Assembly (NCBI GenBank): GCA_964484205.1
Contig: CAZAEZ010000010.1
Coordinates: 62,001-126,000 of the forward strand
Reading direction: 5' to 3'
Origin: M3007 sp964484205
GTDB taxonomy: Bacteria > Bacteroidota > Bacteroidia > Chitinophagales > Saprospiraceae
Length of the DNA: 64,000 nucleotides
Shown here: positions 43,633 to 52,132 of the stretch, piece after piece
How the letters are laid out: every line of letters begins with the position of its first letter
How positions within the stretch are numbered: the stretch's first letter is position 1
Made by a program: the position numbers and the translations under genes
Notes under the pieces: generated by a model
The model's database searches: none
What the model was told of the DNA's origin: nothing
Seen by the model: only the letters and a program-made list of their open reading frames with translations

Positions 43633-43634
43633 AA

Positions 43635-43726
43635 GGTTCGCGGGTTTCTGGTTGGAAAGTTAGAGGGTTGTACACCATTTCGGATGTTGAAAACCCTCTA
43701 ACTTTCCAACCAGAAACCCGCGAACC
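43635..43726. terminator. Perfect 35-bp inverted repeat between convergent genes
   Basis: The arms 43635-43669 and 43692-43726 are fully complementary over 35 bases with a 22-base loop. It begins two bases after the rny stop and ends 14 bases before the stop of the minus-strand gene at 43741. It probably serves as a bidirectional 3' end. The arms contain TTTCTGGTTGG, also present in the hairpin at 31083. Confidence 0.8.
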
Positions 43727-43740
43727 AACAACCTCTAACC

Positions 43741-45279
43741 TCATTCAAGTTTCCCAATTCGTATCCGTTCGTGGTATTCACTTTCCCCGACAAAATACCA
43801 GGCATTGCCCTGCCGAAGCAAGGTTTGCGGCAACAGCGACACGTTCGATCGCGCCGTATTGTCCACAACATAATCAACAGAAGTACCCCGGCTCCCGCAT
43901 TCGGTGAGCATGAGTTTGGCATTGGGCCAATTACCCTGGTTCCACAACAGCCACCAGCCATTTTTTGTGTCGGGAACAGCGGCCAGGGAGGCAAAATTTT
44001 GCGGTTCACCGGTTTGAATGCGTTGATATTTTTCGACTTCCCGGACCGTGCTGATCCGAAATGTGCTATCCATCCGCAGCAGTGTGGCGGTTTCTATGCG
44101 GCCGGGGCTCATGTTAAAATGCTGCCGTTCAGCCAATATCCACGGCCGCCCATCGGCCGCCCAGCGCAACCAACGCAGCGACAAACCCGGTATGGCCTCC
44201 TTGTCAGCCGCCGCTTTTTTAGACAAATACACCCTGCGCAGGGAACCCGGAAAAGGGGCCTGTTTAATAATTGAACCCGCTTTTTTTTCAGGGTCAATAG
44301 TATAAACAAAATAGCCTTCCGCGTTGTCGTTACTTTCGTCGCTGTAAAATCCGGCGCAATAAAACCGCCCGTCGGGCCCTTCCGAAATTTCAAAAGAAGG
44401 CGTAAATTTTTTACCAAACTGAGGATAAAAATCAGCTGGTGCATTTTTTCCATCGTTTAGCAGCAAAACAGCATCCGAATAAGGTTCTGCCTGCACAGCC
44501 CATTCTGTACTCCGATAGAATGCCAGGCCATTGGCGCCGTAAACAGTCGGCGGCATTTCATACGGTTGACCCTGCATACGTGCGCCCGGATTAAATATCT
44601 GATAGTGCACCAGGACGGTTCCGCTGTTGCTGCAAAAAACCTGGCGCATGGCCCGTGTTCCGGATGCTTCAGGCAGGTTCGCGGAGCGTTGCCAAAGCAC
44701 TTGTAAATTTTCATCCAATAATGCGATAGCAATTCGGGGCGTCTGCCCCCCGGTCATGTGGTACACACAGCTGCGGCGCGCGTCGGTTGAGCGGCTGAAC
44801 CAGGTGTTGGTGAAAGCCGGCGACCGGTTGGATAAATCTGAAAAAAGAACCTGTGGCGCTGCCGACCATTTCCGGTTTTCGAGGTTTAGCCGTCGGGCAA
44901 AAAGCGATTGGGTACCGGTGCTGTTTGAGGCTTCGTAGACTACGAGCAGCACACTGTCGGTAGCCAGCGCAAAACGAAAATCCTTGCTGCCGTCTTCAAA
45001 GCCGGGCAAAGGCTCATCATGCAGGCGCTCCCCCCCGGGCGTCAATACCGTGAGTAGCGGCAGGGCTGGTGCTTTAACGCCCTCGGCATCGGTACGGCTG
45101 TCTTGCCAGCGCAGCAGATGGAAACCCCGGTCGCCCGCATTGAGCAGCATCAGGGTCCGCTGATCTTTGGCCGTCCGAACCTGTGGAAACCATTTTATTT
45201 TTGCCGGCTGGCTGTGCAACACCGTCGTGCACAGTAAAATCAATGCGGCTAAATTCAGACCTTGGGTTAAGCTGTTCAT
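43741..45279 (-). CDS. Exported protein of unknown function
   Basis: A 512-residue protein with signal peptide MNSLTQGLNLAALILLCTTVLHSQ. The rest is rich in short beta strands with Trp and Asp/Asn turns: RGFHLLRWQDSRTD, DFRFALATDSVLLVVYEASNS, IAIALLDENLQVLWQRSANL, SLRWLRWAADGRPWILAERQHFN, AAVPDTKNGWWLLWNQGNWPNAKL, VSLLPQTLLRQGNAWYFVG. This points to a beta-propeller that stays in the periplasm or on the surface. I recognise no family. The architecture resembles the exported protein at 34897-36357, though residue identity is low. No sorting domain of the type IX system is visible. Confidence 0.7.
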   Translation of the reverse strand: MNSLTQGLNLAALILLCTTVLHSQPAKIKWFPQVRTAKDQRTLMLLNAGDRGFHLLRWQDSRTDAEGVKAPALPLLTVLTPGGERLHDEPLPGFEDGSKDFRFALATDSVLLVVYEASNSTGTQSLFARRLNLENRKWSAAPQVLFSDLSNRSPAFTNTWFSRSTDARRSCVYHMTGGQTPRIAIALLDENLQVLWQRSANLPEASGTRAMRQVFCSNSGTVLVHYQIFNPGARMQGQPYEMPPTVYGANGLAFYRSTEWAVQAEPYSDAVLLLNDGKNAPADFYPQFGKKFTPSFEISEGPDGRFYCAGFYSDESNDNAEGYFVYTIDPEKKAGSIIKQAPFPGSLRRVYLSKKAAADKEAIPGLSLRWLRWAADGRPWILAERQHFNMSPGRIETATLLRMDSTFRISTVREVEKYQRIQTGEPQNFASLAAVPDTKNGWWLLWNQGNWPNAKLMLTECGSRGTSVDYVVDNTARSNVSLLPQTLLRQGNAWYFVGESEYHERIRIGKLE

Positions 45280-45400
45280 TCCCGAATGAGTTGATTGCGA
45301 ATTCGGTTAAATTATATAGCCTTTTCTAAATCAAACTCCCGAATTGATTGAATGACCCTTGCAAGATGGCCAATTGTCATTATAAACAGGCAAATGCAGC

Positions 45401-45817
45401 CTAAGCAAGTGGAGCGTTCTTCCATTCGGATTCCACAGCGACATCGCCGGTAAGCAACCGGTGCGTAGGGCACTTGTCGGCTATAGCTACCAGGCGTTGC
45501 TGTTGTGCATCGTCGAGTTCGCCTTCGGCATGCAGGCGGCAGCTGATCCGGGTTTGCGCGGGCCGGGCGCCATAATCTACGGTCATTTCCAGTTCAACCG
45601 AAATTTTACCCACGGGCCAACCCTTCCGGTCGGCATACATGCGCGTGGTGATCAGTTTGCAAGCCGCCAGGGCGCCCAAAACGAGTTGGCTGGGTGTAGG
45701 GGCGCTACCCTGGCCGCCGTTTTCAACCGGTTCGTCGGCATGCCAGCTGTGCTGCCTGGTGCGCAGTGTAGCGCGGTAATGATCGAGGCCAATGGACCCG
45801 GTGAGTGTATAGGCCAT
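45401..45817 (-). CDS. OsmC family protein
   Basis: A 138-residue OsmC/Ohr-type protein. The two redox cysteines are in GALAACKLITTRMYADRKGW and ADKCPTHRLL, spaced as in the family; the beta-strand HSWHADEPVENGGQGSAPTPSQLVLG precedes the first. OsmC and Ohr reduce organic hydroperoxides with help from lipoylated or thiol partners. The sequence fits the OsmC/YhfA branch more than Ohr. It lies 39 bp downstream of the ATP-grasp gene on the same strand; a functional link is not obvious. Confidence 0.9.
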   Translation of the reverse strand: MAYTLTGSIGLDHYRATLRTRQHSWHADEPVENGGQGSAPTPSQLVLGALAACKLITTRMYADRKGWPVGKISVELEMTVDYGARPAQTRISCRLHAEGELDDAQQQRLVAIADKCPTHRLLTGDVAVESEWKNAPLA

Positions 45818-45856
45818 TTTTGTGGATACAGGTTTACTTTTTAAAAATCAGCAGGG

Positions 45857-47074
45857 TTAAACCTGCGGTTTATCGGGGGCCGGGGCACTTGCATGATAAT
45901 CGCGCTGAATACGCGCCGTATAATCGTCGAGCAGTTCAAGTACCCGGGCGCGTTTCGGTGAACGCACGATCAGGCCGATATGGTAGCTCATGTCGGTCAT
46001 GCGCCAGGCAATTTCCGGATCGTCGAACTGGCTGGTATCTGGCCATTCCTGGCGCGTGAGGGAAACAACGATGCCGGCGTAATCCTTGCCTGTTTTAGGC
46101 AGGTTATATTTTTGTCCGCTGGCCACAGCATACTCGATACCGGCCCATTCCCGCCACAAATTTATGCCGCATGCGCATTCAACCATTTCAGCGATGTGCG
46201 CCCCGCCGACGCGGGAGGATGTTTCCAAAAAATAAAACTGACCGTCTTCGTGGCATTTAATAAATTCTGTGTGGCTGGCGCTGTACTGCATGCCAAATGC
46301 CTTCATGACCGCAGTATTCAGTTCCAGCAACATTTTTTCATCGGTATCGCCCTGCTCCATAATCGCACTTCGGAAAATACCGCCGGCGTGTGCGACATCG
46401 AAAGGCGGAGCCAAATATTGCGATGCCCGGGCAAAGATCACCTTGCCCTCGGCCGACAGCGCATCGACGTGGTACACATCGCCTGGTTTGAATTGCTCAA
46501 CCAAATACTGGTGCCGCTCGCCGCCGAGTGTTTCAAGATGGGCCCAAAGTTCATCGGCATTAGCCACTTTTTTCATGCCGGTAGCCGAAGCTTGCCCGCG
46601 CGGTTTGACGATCCAGGGCGCCGGATAGTCTTGCGTAAATTGCCGGATATCGTCGTCGTTAAACAGGTCGGAAAACCCCGGTACCCGGATGGCCGACTCT
46701 TTTGCTTTGAGGCGCATGGCAAGTTTATCGCGGAAGTGCCGGTAGGTGGTTTGGCCCATGCCCGGGCTCCGGAAATGTTCGCGCAGATGCGCGGCTTTTT
46801 CCACATCAAAATCATCAAGCGCAACGATGCGGTCAATTTTAGTAGTCCGCATCAACCAGGCCATCCCGCTGATCACATCGTCCATGTTCCAGTGGTTTTG
46901 AGGCCCTTGTTCGATGTAGAAAATATCGTCGAGGGCTTCGCGCGCCCAGGGTTTGTTTTCCAGTTTTTTGGAGGTTACGAGGTATACCGTGGCGCCAGTG
47001 GCTTTCATTCCTCTCAGGAAATCATTGCCTTTGAAATAGCTGGAAATGCAAAGAAAAGCAGGCGGTCGCTTCAT
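45857..47074 (-). CDS. ATP-grasp domain protein
   Basis: A 405-residue protein with an ATP-grasp fold. The N-terminal 110 residues form a Rossmann-like preATP-grasp domain (PPAFLCISSYFKGNDFLRGMKATGATVYLVTSKKL). The ATP-binding part shows PAPWIVKPRGQASATGMKKVANADELW (nucleotide-binding Lys-Pro-Arg) and YLVEQFKPGDVYHVDALSAEGKVIFARASQYL; metal-binding residues are in FIKCHEDGQFYFLETSSRVGGAHIAEMVECACGINLW. This is the carbamoyl-phosphate-synthase-like or BacD/biotin-carboxylase-like group that ligates a carboxylate to an amine. The substrate is unknown. The C-terminal tail (ELLDDYTARIQRDYHASAPAPDKPQV) is disordered. Confidence 0.85.
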   Translation of the reverse strand: MKRPPAFLCISSYFKGNDFLRGMKATGATVYLVTSKKLENKPWAREALDDIFYIEQGPQNHWNMDDVISGMAWLMRTTKIDRIVALDDFDVEKAAHLREHFRSPGMGQTTYRHFRDKLAMRLKAKESAIRVPGFSDLFNDDDIRQFTQDYPAPWIVKPRGQASATGMKKVANADELWAHLETLGGERHQYLVEQFKPGDVYHVDALSAEGKVIFARASQYLAPPFDVAHAGGIFRSAIMEQGDTDEKMLLELNTAVMKAFGMQYSASHTEFIKCHEDGQFYFLETSSRVGGAHIAEMVECACGINLWREWAGIEYAVASGQKYNLPKTGKDYAGIVVSLTRQEWPDTSQFDDPEIAWRMTDMSYHIGLIVRSPKRARVLELLDDYTARIQRDYHASAPAPDKPQV

Positions 47075-47232
47075 GGTGATGCTGTGTTATTGCGATGGTT
47101 TTGATTTGCTGTTTGCAGCACAAATATGCAGGTAAATAGGCATTAAACCGGCATAAAATCATACCCGCCAAAAAACGAAAAAGTTTTCAGATTGTGCCCA
47201 TAGCACGGCTTATTTCCAGCAAGCAAAAAAAA

Positions 47233-47265
47233 ATCGCCGGAGCGATTTTTAAATCTTCCGGCGAT
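47233..47265 (-). terminator. Terminator for the small ORF at 47319
   Basis: ATCGCCGGA and TCCGGCGAT form a perfect 9-bp stem. On the minus strand it is followed by a T-run (the plus strand has AAAAAAAAA just before 47233). It lies 53 bp beyond the stop of the ORF at 47319, which supports minus-strand transcription there. Confidence 0.7.
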
Positions 47266-47318
47266 AAAAGCATTTAAAGAAATGGGAAATTTAAACAGGT
47301 AGGCAACAATATGTGCAC

Positions 47319-47567
47319 TCAATCAGGCATGTTCTTGATTTTGATTTTTATGCGTTCTCGCAGAGCTTGAGGAGCTCTATGCCTGGCTAGTGAATGGTGC
47401 AGTAAAGATCGGAAGGAAGCTTCTTCGGGGTTGTGCTTTTCCTGGGGCACGGCGTCCGTTTCAGACGCTATGAAAAAAGGAAGATCGGCGAGGTCCTGCT
47501 GGACATTTTTTAGCCCTCTGGTTATGGCGCTTGCCACTTTATTGGGCGATTTGCGTGGATTTTTCAT
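47319..47567 (-). CDS. Small basic protein, unknown
   Basis: An 82-residue predicted protein (MKNPRKSPNKVASAITRGLKNVQQDLADLPFFIASETD...), ending in the helix HHSLARHRAPQALRERIKIKIKN. I know no family. The last helix resembles the tail of small anti-sigma factors (H-x-x-AP-x-x-L-x-x-x-I), and an ECF sigma gene lies 445 bp upstream on the same strand, but no HxxxCxxC zinc motif is present, so this is only a hint. A good terminator follows. A longer reading with TTG at 47669 would run through a hairpin-rich stretch and is less likely. Confidence 0.45.
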   Translation of the reverse strand: MKNPRKSPNKVASAITRGLKNVQQDLADLPFFIASETDAVPQEKHNPEEASFRSLLHHSLARHRAPQALRERIKIKIKNMPD

Positions 47568-48011
47568 GCTACAAATTAGTTTACGCCAACGCACAGACAA
47601 GCAGGTTGCTGCCGGCCCCAACTTCCGGATAGCATACAGACAAATGCTATGGCCGGGCTTGGTTGCCAACCAAGGGACAGGCTATTCCACAGCACTTGTT
47701 TTTTATCAATAAAACTGTATGACATAACGGATGTGTTTGGACCGGGACGTTGGTTAAAACACGACAAACAACACACAATAAATTCCCGGGAAAAATCCCT
47801 TGCTGAATGAATAATCGATTGGTGCTGCATACGATTCATGTTAAACAACGGCCTGAAGTATGGTGCGGTGACTAGTGAAAACTGAATGTTCTTTTTGAGA
47901 GTGAAAACGAAAATAATGTTTGATAACCGATTGATTTTCCTGGTTTCATGGTGACATAGAAGAAGGGTTTACCACGGAGCAAAGCGCTTAGCCGGGTAAA
48001 CCCTTATTTGG
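47568..48011. other. 444-bp spacer with possible structured RNA
   Basis: No ORF here is credible. On the minus strand, 47600-47700 contains several short perfect stems: CTTGGTT/AACCAAG, ATAGCAT/ATGCTAT, and GCAGCAACCTGC. The word TTGTCTGT appears twice in loop positions. This could be a small structured RNA or a leader of the ORF at 47319. A CCACGGAG repeat word occurs near 47970. The remainder shows nothing I can name. Confidence 0.3.
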
Positions 48012-48626
48012 TCAGGTCAGGAGTGCCTTGGTGTCGCCGCCATTCACTTGATAGCCTTGCCCCTGTGCGTAGCCCCGGAGTTTTTCAGCCAGCATGGTGC
48101 GGGCCCGGTGCAGGCGCGAACGGACAGTGCCGATTGGAATGTCGGCAATCGCTGCGATCTCAACATAGCTGAAGTCCTCCACATCGAGCAGAATGACCAG
48201 GCGAAACTCCGGCGACAAGGCATTGATTGCCTTTGTCACCTCGTCGCCGATGAGGCGGCCACCCATTTCCTCGTGCAGCCCGGCATAGGCCGGAGTTGCG
48301 GGCTCGTCTTCGTTGTGGTACACCACGATGTCTTCGTAGTCTACTTTGCGCGGTTCGCGTACCGTCGAACGGTACTCATTGATAAACGCGTTGCGGCAAA
48401 TCCGGAACAACCACGCCTTGGCATTGGTGTCGGGCTCATAGCGGTTGATAAACCGCCAGGCCTTCAGGAAGGTTTCCTGTGTAAGGTCTTCCGCGCGCGT
48501 CGTGTCGTTTGTCAGGCGAAGCGCAAACGTGTACACAGCATCCATGAGCGGGTAGAACTCCTGCTCAAAAACATGGTGGTAAGCTGCTTTTGTTCGTTCG
48601 TTTGCCATGATGGTAAAAGTTGCCAT
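48012..48626 (-). CDS. ECF-type RNA polymerase sigma factor
   Basis: A 204-residue sigma-70 family factor with regions 2 and 4 only. Region 2: FEQEFYPLMDAVYTFALRLTNDTTRAEDLTQETFLKAWRFINRYEPDTNAKAWLFRICRNAFINEYR. Region 4: INALSPEFRLVILLDVEDFSYVEIAAIADIPIGTVRSRLHRARTMLAEKL. The linker is acidic (YEDIVVYHNEDEP). This is an extracytoplasmic-function factor, group SigE/RpoE-like of Bacteroidota. An anti-sigma gene is not clearly identified; the small ORF at 47319 is a weak candidate. ATG 48626 was selected; ATG 48608 (MANERTK) is nearly as good. The longer frame from 48731 is not supported by similarity. Confidence 0.92.
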   Translation of the reverse strand: MATFTIMANERTKAAYHHVFEQEFYPLMDAVYTFALRLTNDTTRAEDLTQETFLKAWRFINRYEPDTNAKAWLFRICRNAFINEYRSTVREPRKVDYEDIVVYHNEDEPATPAYAGLHEEMGGRLIGDEVTKAINALSPEFRLVILLDVEDFSYVEIAAIADIPIGTVRSRLHRARTMLAEKLRGYAQGQGYQVNGGDTKALLT

Positions 48627-48736
48627 TTCAGGTGGTTTTGATTTTGGGTGAAGCTGCGCGCAATTCACCGTATAAAAAAAAGAAACCGGCACAGCGGGTA
48701 CAAAAGTTCCCGGCTTTTTAAAAAAATGCAAAAAAA

Positions 48737-48766
48737 ATCGTCGGCCTGAATCCCCAGGCCGACGAT
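48737..48766 (-). terminator. Terminator of the gene at 48797
   Basis: ATCGTCGGCCTG and CAGGCCGACGAT pair perfectly around a 6-base loop. On the minus strand a T-rich run follows. It lies 30 bp past the stop of the gene at 48797-49525. Confidence 0.8.
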
Positions 48767-48796
48767 CATTTCTGTAATCGCCACAAAAACAGGGCG

Positions 48797-49525
48797 TTAG
48801 AACGACGTATTCGCCAGGTCAAACCGAAAATAAATATTCAGTCCGAAATTGGTCATGCGCGCCTGCCGCACGGTTTCGTTGGTCACGTCCAACTCGTAAA
48901 ACAACTCGGCGCCCACGGCAGCCCGTTCGGCAGCGCCGAGCACGTGGCCGCAACCGACCTTCAACGCGAGCATGTTACCCGATTGTGCCCCGAGGGGTTT
49001 GGACGGGTTGTAAAACGTAGCCAGGTGGTCGCGGGCTTCCTTGCTGGTGCTGAACGTAATGGTTTCGGCCCCAAAGCCGGCGTCTTTGAACACGCGCTTG
49101 AAACCGGCATGCCCCGAAAAAAAGAAGTCCATATCGATCGGGTGGAAATCCTTGCCCAGACCCAGAGTCATCGCGAACATCATTTTTTGATAACTGGAGG
49201 GCGACGACATGTACTCCATGTTCAGAAATACCGGGAACAGTTTGTGGGCAAAGTACAGGTTCAGGCCATAGCGCGGTTGTAAGTAGGACGTGCGCAGGCC
49301 ATAGTCCTGTTCAAAATCGGGCCACTCATAGGGGTCGGGGTCGTGGCTGATCTTGACCAGTTCGTAAACCTCTACCAAGTTCGTGGAATTAAAATGGGTA
49401 TTGTGATACAGCTTGGAACCTCCAAAATTAAGCCCCAGCCGGACAAACAGGTTTTCCCTTTTTTGGGCCGTAGCCGAGAGTGTCAGGAGTAAAACGGCAA
49501 TTAGCGTACAGGTTTTTTTCATCAT
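48797..49525 (-). CDS. Exported protein, probably outer-membrane beta-barrel
   Basis: A 242-residue protein with signal peptide KKTCTLIAVLLLTLSATAQ and alternating hydrophobic strands: NLFVRLGLNFGGSKLYHN, YGLNLYFAHKLFPVFLNMEYMS, MMFAMTLGLGKDFHPIDMDFFFSGHAGF, ALKVGCGHVLG, GAELFYELDV, FGLNIYFRFDLANTSF. The final residues (YFRF...F) fit a beta-barrel ending in Phe. I recognise no named family; it is like the small outer-membrane beta-barrels common in Bacteroidota. A double ATG is present (49525 and 49522). Transcription seems to end at the nearby terminator. Confidence 0.68.
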   Translation of the reverse strand: MMKKTCTLIAVLLLTLSATAQKRENLFVRLGLNFGGSKLYHNTHFNSTNLVEVYELVKISHDPDPYEWPDFEQDYGLRTSYLQPRYGLNLYFAHKLFPVFLNMEYMSSPSSYQKMMFAMTLGLGKDFHPIDMDFFFSGHAGFKRVFKDAGFGAETITFSTSKEARDHLATFYNPSKPLGAQSGNMLALKVGCGHVLGAAERAAVGAELFYELDVTNETVRQARMTNFGLNIYFRFDLANTSF

Positions 49526-49761
49526 AGCGTTTTTGATAATGACAGAATACAGACTCACCTAACCGAAGGATCAGGTGTGGCGGTAAAAACAATACGATTA
49601 CGAGGGATTACTCGCATGTAGCAAAAATCATACCGGGGAGGCCGGTGTATTCACACGCGATGTGCTTTCCATGCGGGTTTGCGGAAACAGGGCGCTAAAG
49701 TACAGTCTTTCTCATAATCAGCTGATTATTAAGTGTTAATTCTTGCTGCCACAAATCTATA

Positions 49762-50451
49762 CTAAATGGTGTAGCGCACATACTTAATGGCCTTCCCCGC
49801 TGCCAGGTGCATGGCTTCATACCGTGTTTGAATCGCCAGTTCCGGAAATGCAAGCGCCGCCGCGTAGATGTCGGCATTGGCGTATATCAGCCGGCACCGC
49901 GGATCGGCAGCAATGGTATCGAGGGTAAACCGGTAAAACCCGGGATCGTCGTGTTTCAAATGCACCAACCCACCCGGCTGCAGAACCCGGCGGTATTTTT
50001 CCAGAAAAAAAGCGGAGGTAAGGCGTTTGTTTGACTTGCTGTTGCGCGGAAAGGGATCCGGGAACGTGATCCAGATTTCAGCGACCTCCCCGGGCGCAAA
50101 AAAATGTTCGATAATCTCAATCCGGGTACGCAAAAAAGCCACGTTCGGGAGCTGTTCGTCCAGCGCCATCTTGGCCCCCTTCCAAATGCGGTTGCCTTTC
50201 AGGTCGATGCCGATAAAATTGCGATCCGGATATTGCCGGGCCAGATTCACCGTGTATTCGCCGGCTCCGCAAGCCAGTTCCAGGGTGATTGGCTGCTCGT
50301 TTTTAAAATAATCCTCCCGCCAACGGCCCCGCAAATCGACCGGCTCCATACCCGTGCCAACCAGCTCAGGTTTGCGCACGTCGTAGCACTCGTAAACATT
50401 CGGAAAGGAAAGAATGTCGGCGAACTTGCTGAGTTTGTTCTTGCGACTCAT
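49762..50451 (-). CDS. trmB: tRNA (guanine-N7)-methyltransferase
   Basis: A 229-residue TrmB. The SAM-binding motif is LELACGAGEYTVNLARQYPDRNFIGIDLKGNRIWKGAK; the family-specific VAEIWITFPDPFPRNSKSNKRLTSAFFLEKYRRVLQPGG contains the catalytic Asp of FPDP. It methylates G46 in the variable loop of tRNA. Its ATG overlaps the TGA of the EAD11 gene by the ATGA arrangement, so it is translated from the same message and possibly coupled. TrmB is housekeeping, so the link to the EAD/CHAT operon is probably only positional. Confidence 0.95.
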   Translation of the reverse strand: MSRKNKLSKFADILSFPNVYECYDVRKPELVGTGMEPVDLRGRWREDYFKNEQPITLELACGAGEYTVNLARQYPDRNFIGIDLKGNRIWKGAKMALDEQLPNVAFLRTRIEIIEHFFAPGEVAEIWITFPDPFPRNSKSNKRLTSAFFLEKYRRVLQPGGLVHLKHDDPGFYRFTLDTIAADPRCRLIYANADIYAAALAFPELAIQTRYEAMHLAAGKAIKYVRYTI

Positions 50452-50690
50452 TGTTTTAATCGTCCGGTCAGATCCAGTATCCCGGCCGCTACTTTTACGG
50501 CTTCACGGGTATATTCGCGGTAGTCGATCGCCCCGATGCGCTTTTCCCGTTCCAGCCCCGCAAGGTTGCGCTTCAACACGCGCACTTCATCTTGCTGGCT
50601 TTCCGACGCGTTGGCCAGCAACAGATCAAGGGCATCGCTGAGGCGGTTACCTTCCACAAGTTGGCGGATTTCCCGGATGATCGCTTCCAT
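50448..50690 (-). CDS. Stand-alone effector-associated domain 11 (EAD11) protein
   Basis: An 80-residue helical protein that is essentially one EAD11 domain: IIREIRQLVEGNRLSDALDLLLANA, then EVRVLKRNLAGLEREKRIGAIDYREYTREAVKVAAGILDLTGRL. The G-x-I-x-YREY core and the two flanking helices are intact. EADs are small adaptor modules that join effectors and sensors in prokaryotic conflict systems by homotypic contacts. The C-terminus of the CHAT protein encoded at the head of this operon looks like another EAD11 copy, so the two could bind each other. The gene starts 3 bp after the FHIPEP-like gene and ends in an ATGA overlap with trmB. Confidence 0.82.
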   Translation of the reverse strand: MEAIIREIRQLVEGNRLSDALDLLLANASESQQDEVRVLKRNLAGLEREKRIGAIDYREYTREAVKVAAGILDLTGRLKQ

Positions 50691-50693
50691 AAT

Positions 50694-52124
50694 TCAGGGC
50701 AAAGTTACGGTGGCTTTTACACTCGGAACGAAAAACGGCGGCAACTCCTCGTGGCCAATTATTGCAATCGACGGGAAATAGGGCCGCAATGCAGCCTGCA
50801 CGGCATGGCGCAAGCCGCTGGGCACGAGAAATACCGGGCGCGGGAGATCAACGGCTGTCTGTTCAAATATCTGCCGAAGCAGCTGATAAAATGTGCTGCC
50901 CGGCCGGGGCATTTCCCGTCCAAAAAAGCCTTCCCGCAAATCGCGCAGCACCGCCGGGTCGAAGGTATAGCAGGGCATAACGCCGCCTTTCAAATGCGGG
51001 TATACAACCGGGTACTTCAGGTTGGCGCGCACCTGCCCGGCCAGTTGCTGTGTATTGGCTGGAGCGGCCTCGGCGCCAGGCGGCACCACCACCACCCGGC
51101 TCACCGGCGGGAAATAAGGTAAAAACAAACTATCGTCTACTGCCGCCGGGCCGTCGATGCGCAACAGCACGTCGAGTACTTCCGTCAGGTTCCGGATGTT
51201 CACGCGTTCGCTGAGCAATTGCCGGAGTATTGCACACAATTGGTGCGTCGGGCATTGCTCACGGATCATGACGATAAGCGCGCGGTTACTTTCTTCAAAA
51301 CTATCCAATTGCGCCTCCAGCAAACCTGTGTTGATAAACCAACCCGCACATTGGCGCACCCGGGAGTCGAGCCAGTGCATGATGTCCGTCACAGGGTCCG
51401 GATGGTTTTCCGGGTCGGGCTGCACGGGTAACATCAGATCGTTGAGCTGCAACCGGAAATGACCGGGCGAAAGCCGCTCGTCGGTTTCGAGTACAATTTG
51501 CGGCAGGATCACGCCAAGGCTTTCGTAAACCCCTTGGTAAAAATCTGAAAACCGACTTTCCAGATTTTCAACGGCCGGGTGTACAACCACCCGAAGCCGC
51601 AACATTTCCAGTTCGCCGATCAATTCCTCAAACGCCGTTTCTACCGCCTGGCCGGGTGTCCATTTTTCAAAACAAGCAGCCAGACGTGTCAGGCTGAACC
51701 CGTTTTGGAGCAACAATTCCGCCATAGTACGCCAGTCGGCTTCCGGTGCGGTATTCCAGGGCATGTGGGATCGTCGGCCGGCCAGGCAGTGCGCACGCAA
51801 GCTGCGCAATTGCTCGCTGTCGATCAGGCTGGTCCGGTTGAAAAAAATGGCCTCCAGGATACGAAAAGCAAGATCAGCCGGGGCATTGCCGGCATTGACC
51901 ATCGGAACGGGTACTTGCCGCCCGCCCATTTTCAGCGAAAAATCGAACAGGTCGGCGGGCTCGGTGCTTAACTGCACGCTGAGTTGCGGTTGGGCAGGTA
52001 AGCCCAGCGCCGGCCACCAATCGGTAAGCCCGGCTTCTACCGCCGCCAACACCGTCGCCGTATCCGGAACAGCTGTGCCCGGTACGGGAAAAAGGGTGGC
52101 GGTTATGTCGAAACGGACTGGCAT
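50694..52124 (-). CDS. Soluble FlhA/SctV C-terminal-domain (FHIPEP-like) protein
   Basis: A 476-residue soluble protein. The second half matches the cytoplasmic C-terminal domain of FlhA/SctV. The stretch SLGVILPQIVLETDERLSPGHFRLQLND corresponds to the FlhA GxxLPxVxIRDNxxLxPxxYRIxLKGV segment; HQLCAILRQLLSERVNIRNLTEVLDVLL to TLHKVLQNLLAEKVPIRDMRTILETL; and PRPVFLVPSGLRHAVQAALRPYFPSIAIIGHEELPP to PPVLLVNHALRPLLSRFLRRSLPQLVVLSNLEL. The eight-helix membrane export gate of FlhA is absent, and no other type III gene is in the window. In FlhA this domain forms a nonameric ring that receives chaperone-substrate complexes. The first ~190 residues have no recognised domain. It lies 8 bp after the TPR gene and 3 bp before EAD11. 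Confidence 0.8.
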   Translation of the reverse strand: MPVRFDITATLFPVPGTAVPDTATVLAAVEAGLTDWWPALGLPAQPQLSVQLSTEPADLFDFSLKMGGRQVPVPMVNAGNAPADLAFRILEAIFFNRTSLIDSEQLRSLRAHCLAGRRSHMPWNTAPEADWRTMAELLLQNGFSLTRLAACFEKWTPGQAVETAFEELIGELEMLRLRVVVHPAVENLESRFSDFYQGVYESLGVILPQIVLETDERLSPGHFRLQLNDLMLPVQPDPENHPDPVTDIMHWLDSRVRQCAGWFINTGLLEAQLDSFEESNRALIVMIREQCPTHQLCAILRQLLSERVNIRNLTEVLDVLLRIDGPAAVDDSLFLPYFPPVSRVVVVPPGAEAAPANTQQLAGQVRANLKYPVVYPHLKGGVMPCYTFDPAVLRDLREGFFGREMPRPGSTFYQLLRQIFEQTAVDLPRPVFLVPSGLRHAVQAALRPYFPSIAIIGHEELPPFFVPSVKATVTLP

Positions 52125-52132
52125 ATCTTCAG

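Noticed and set aside
47576..47848. 90-codon minus-strand ORF
   Set aside because: Residue composition is not protein-like and it crosses a hairpin-rich spacer.
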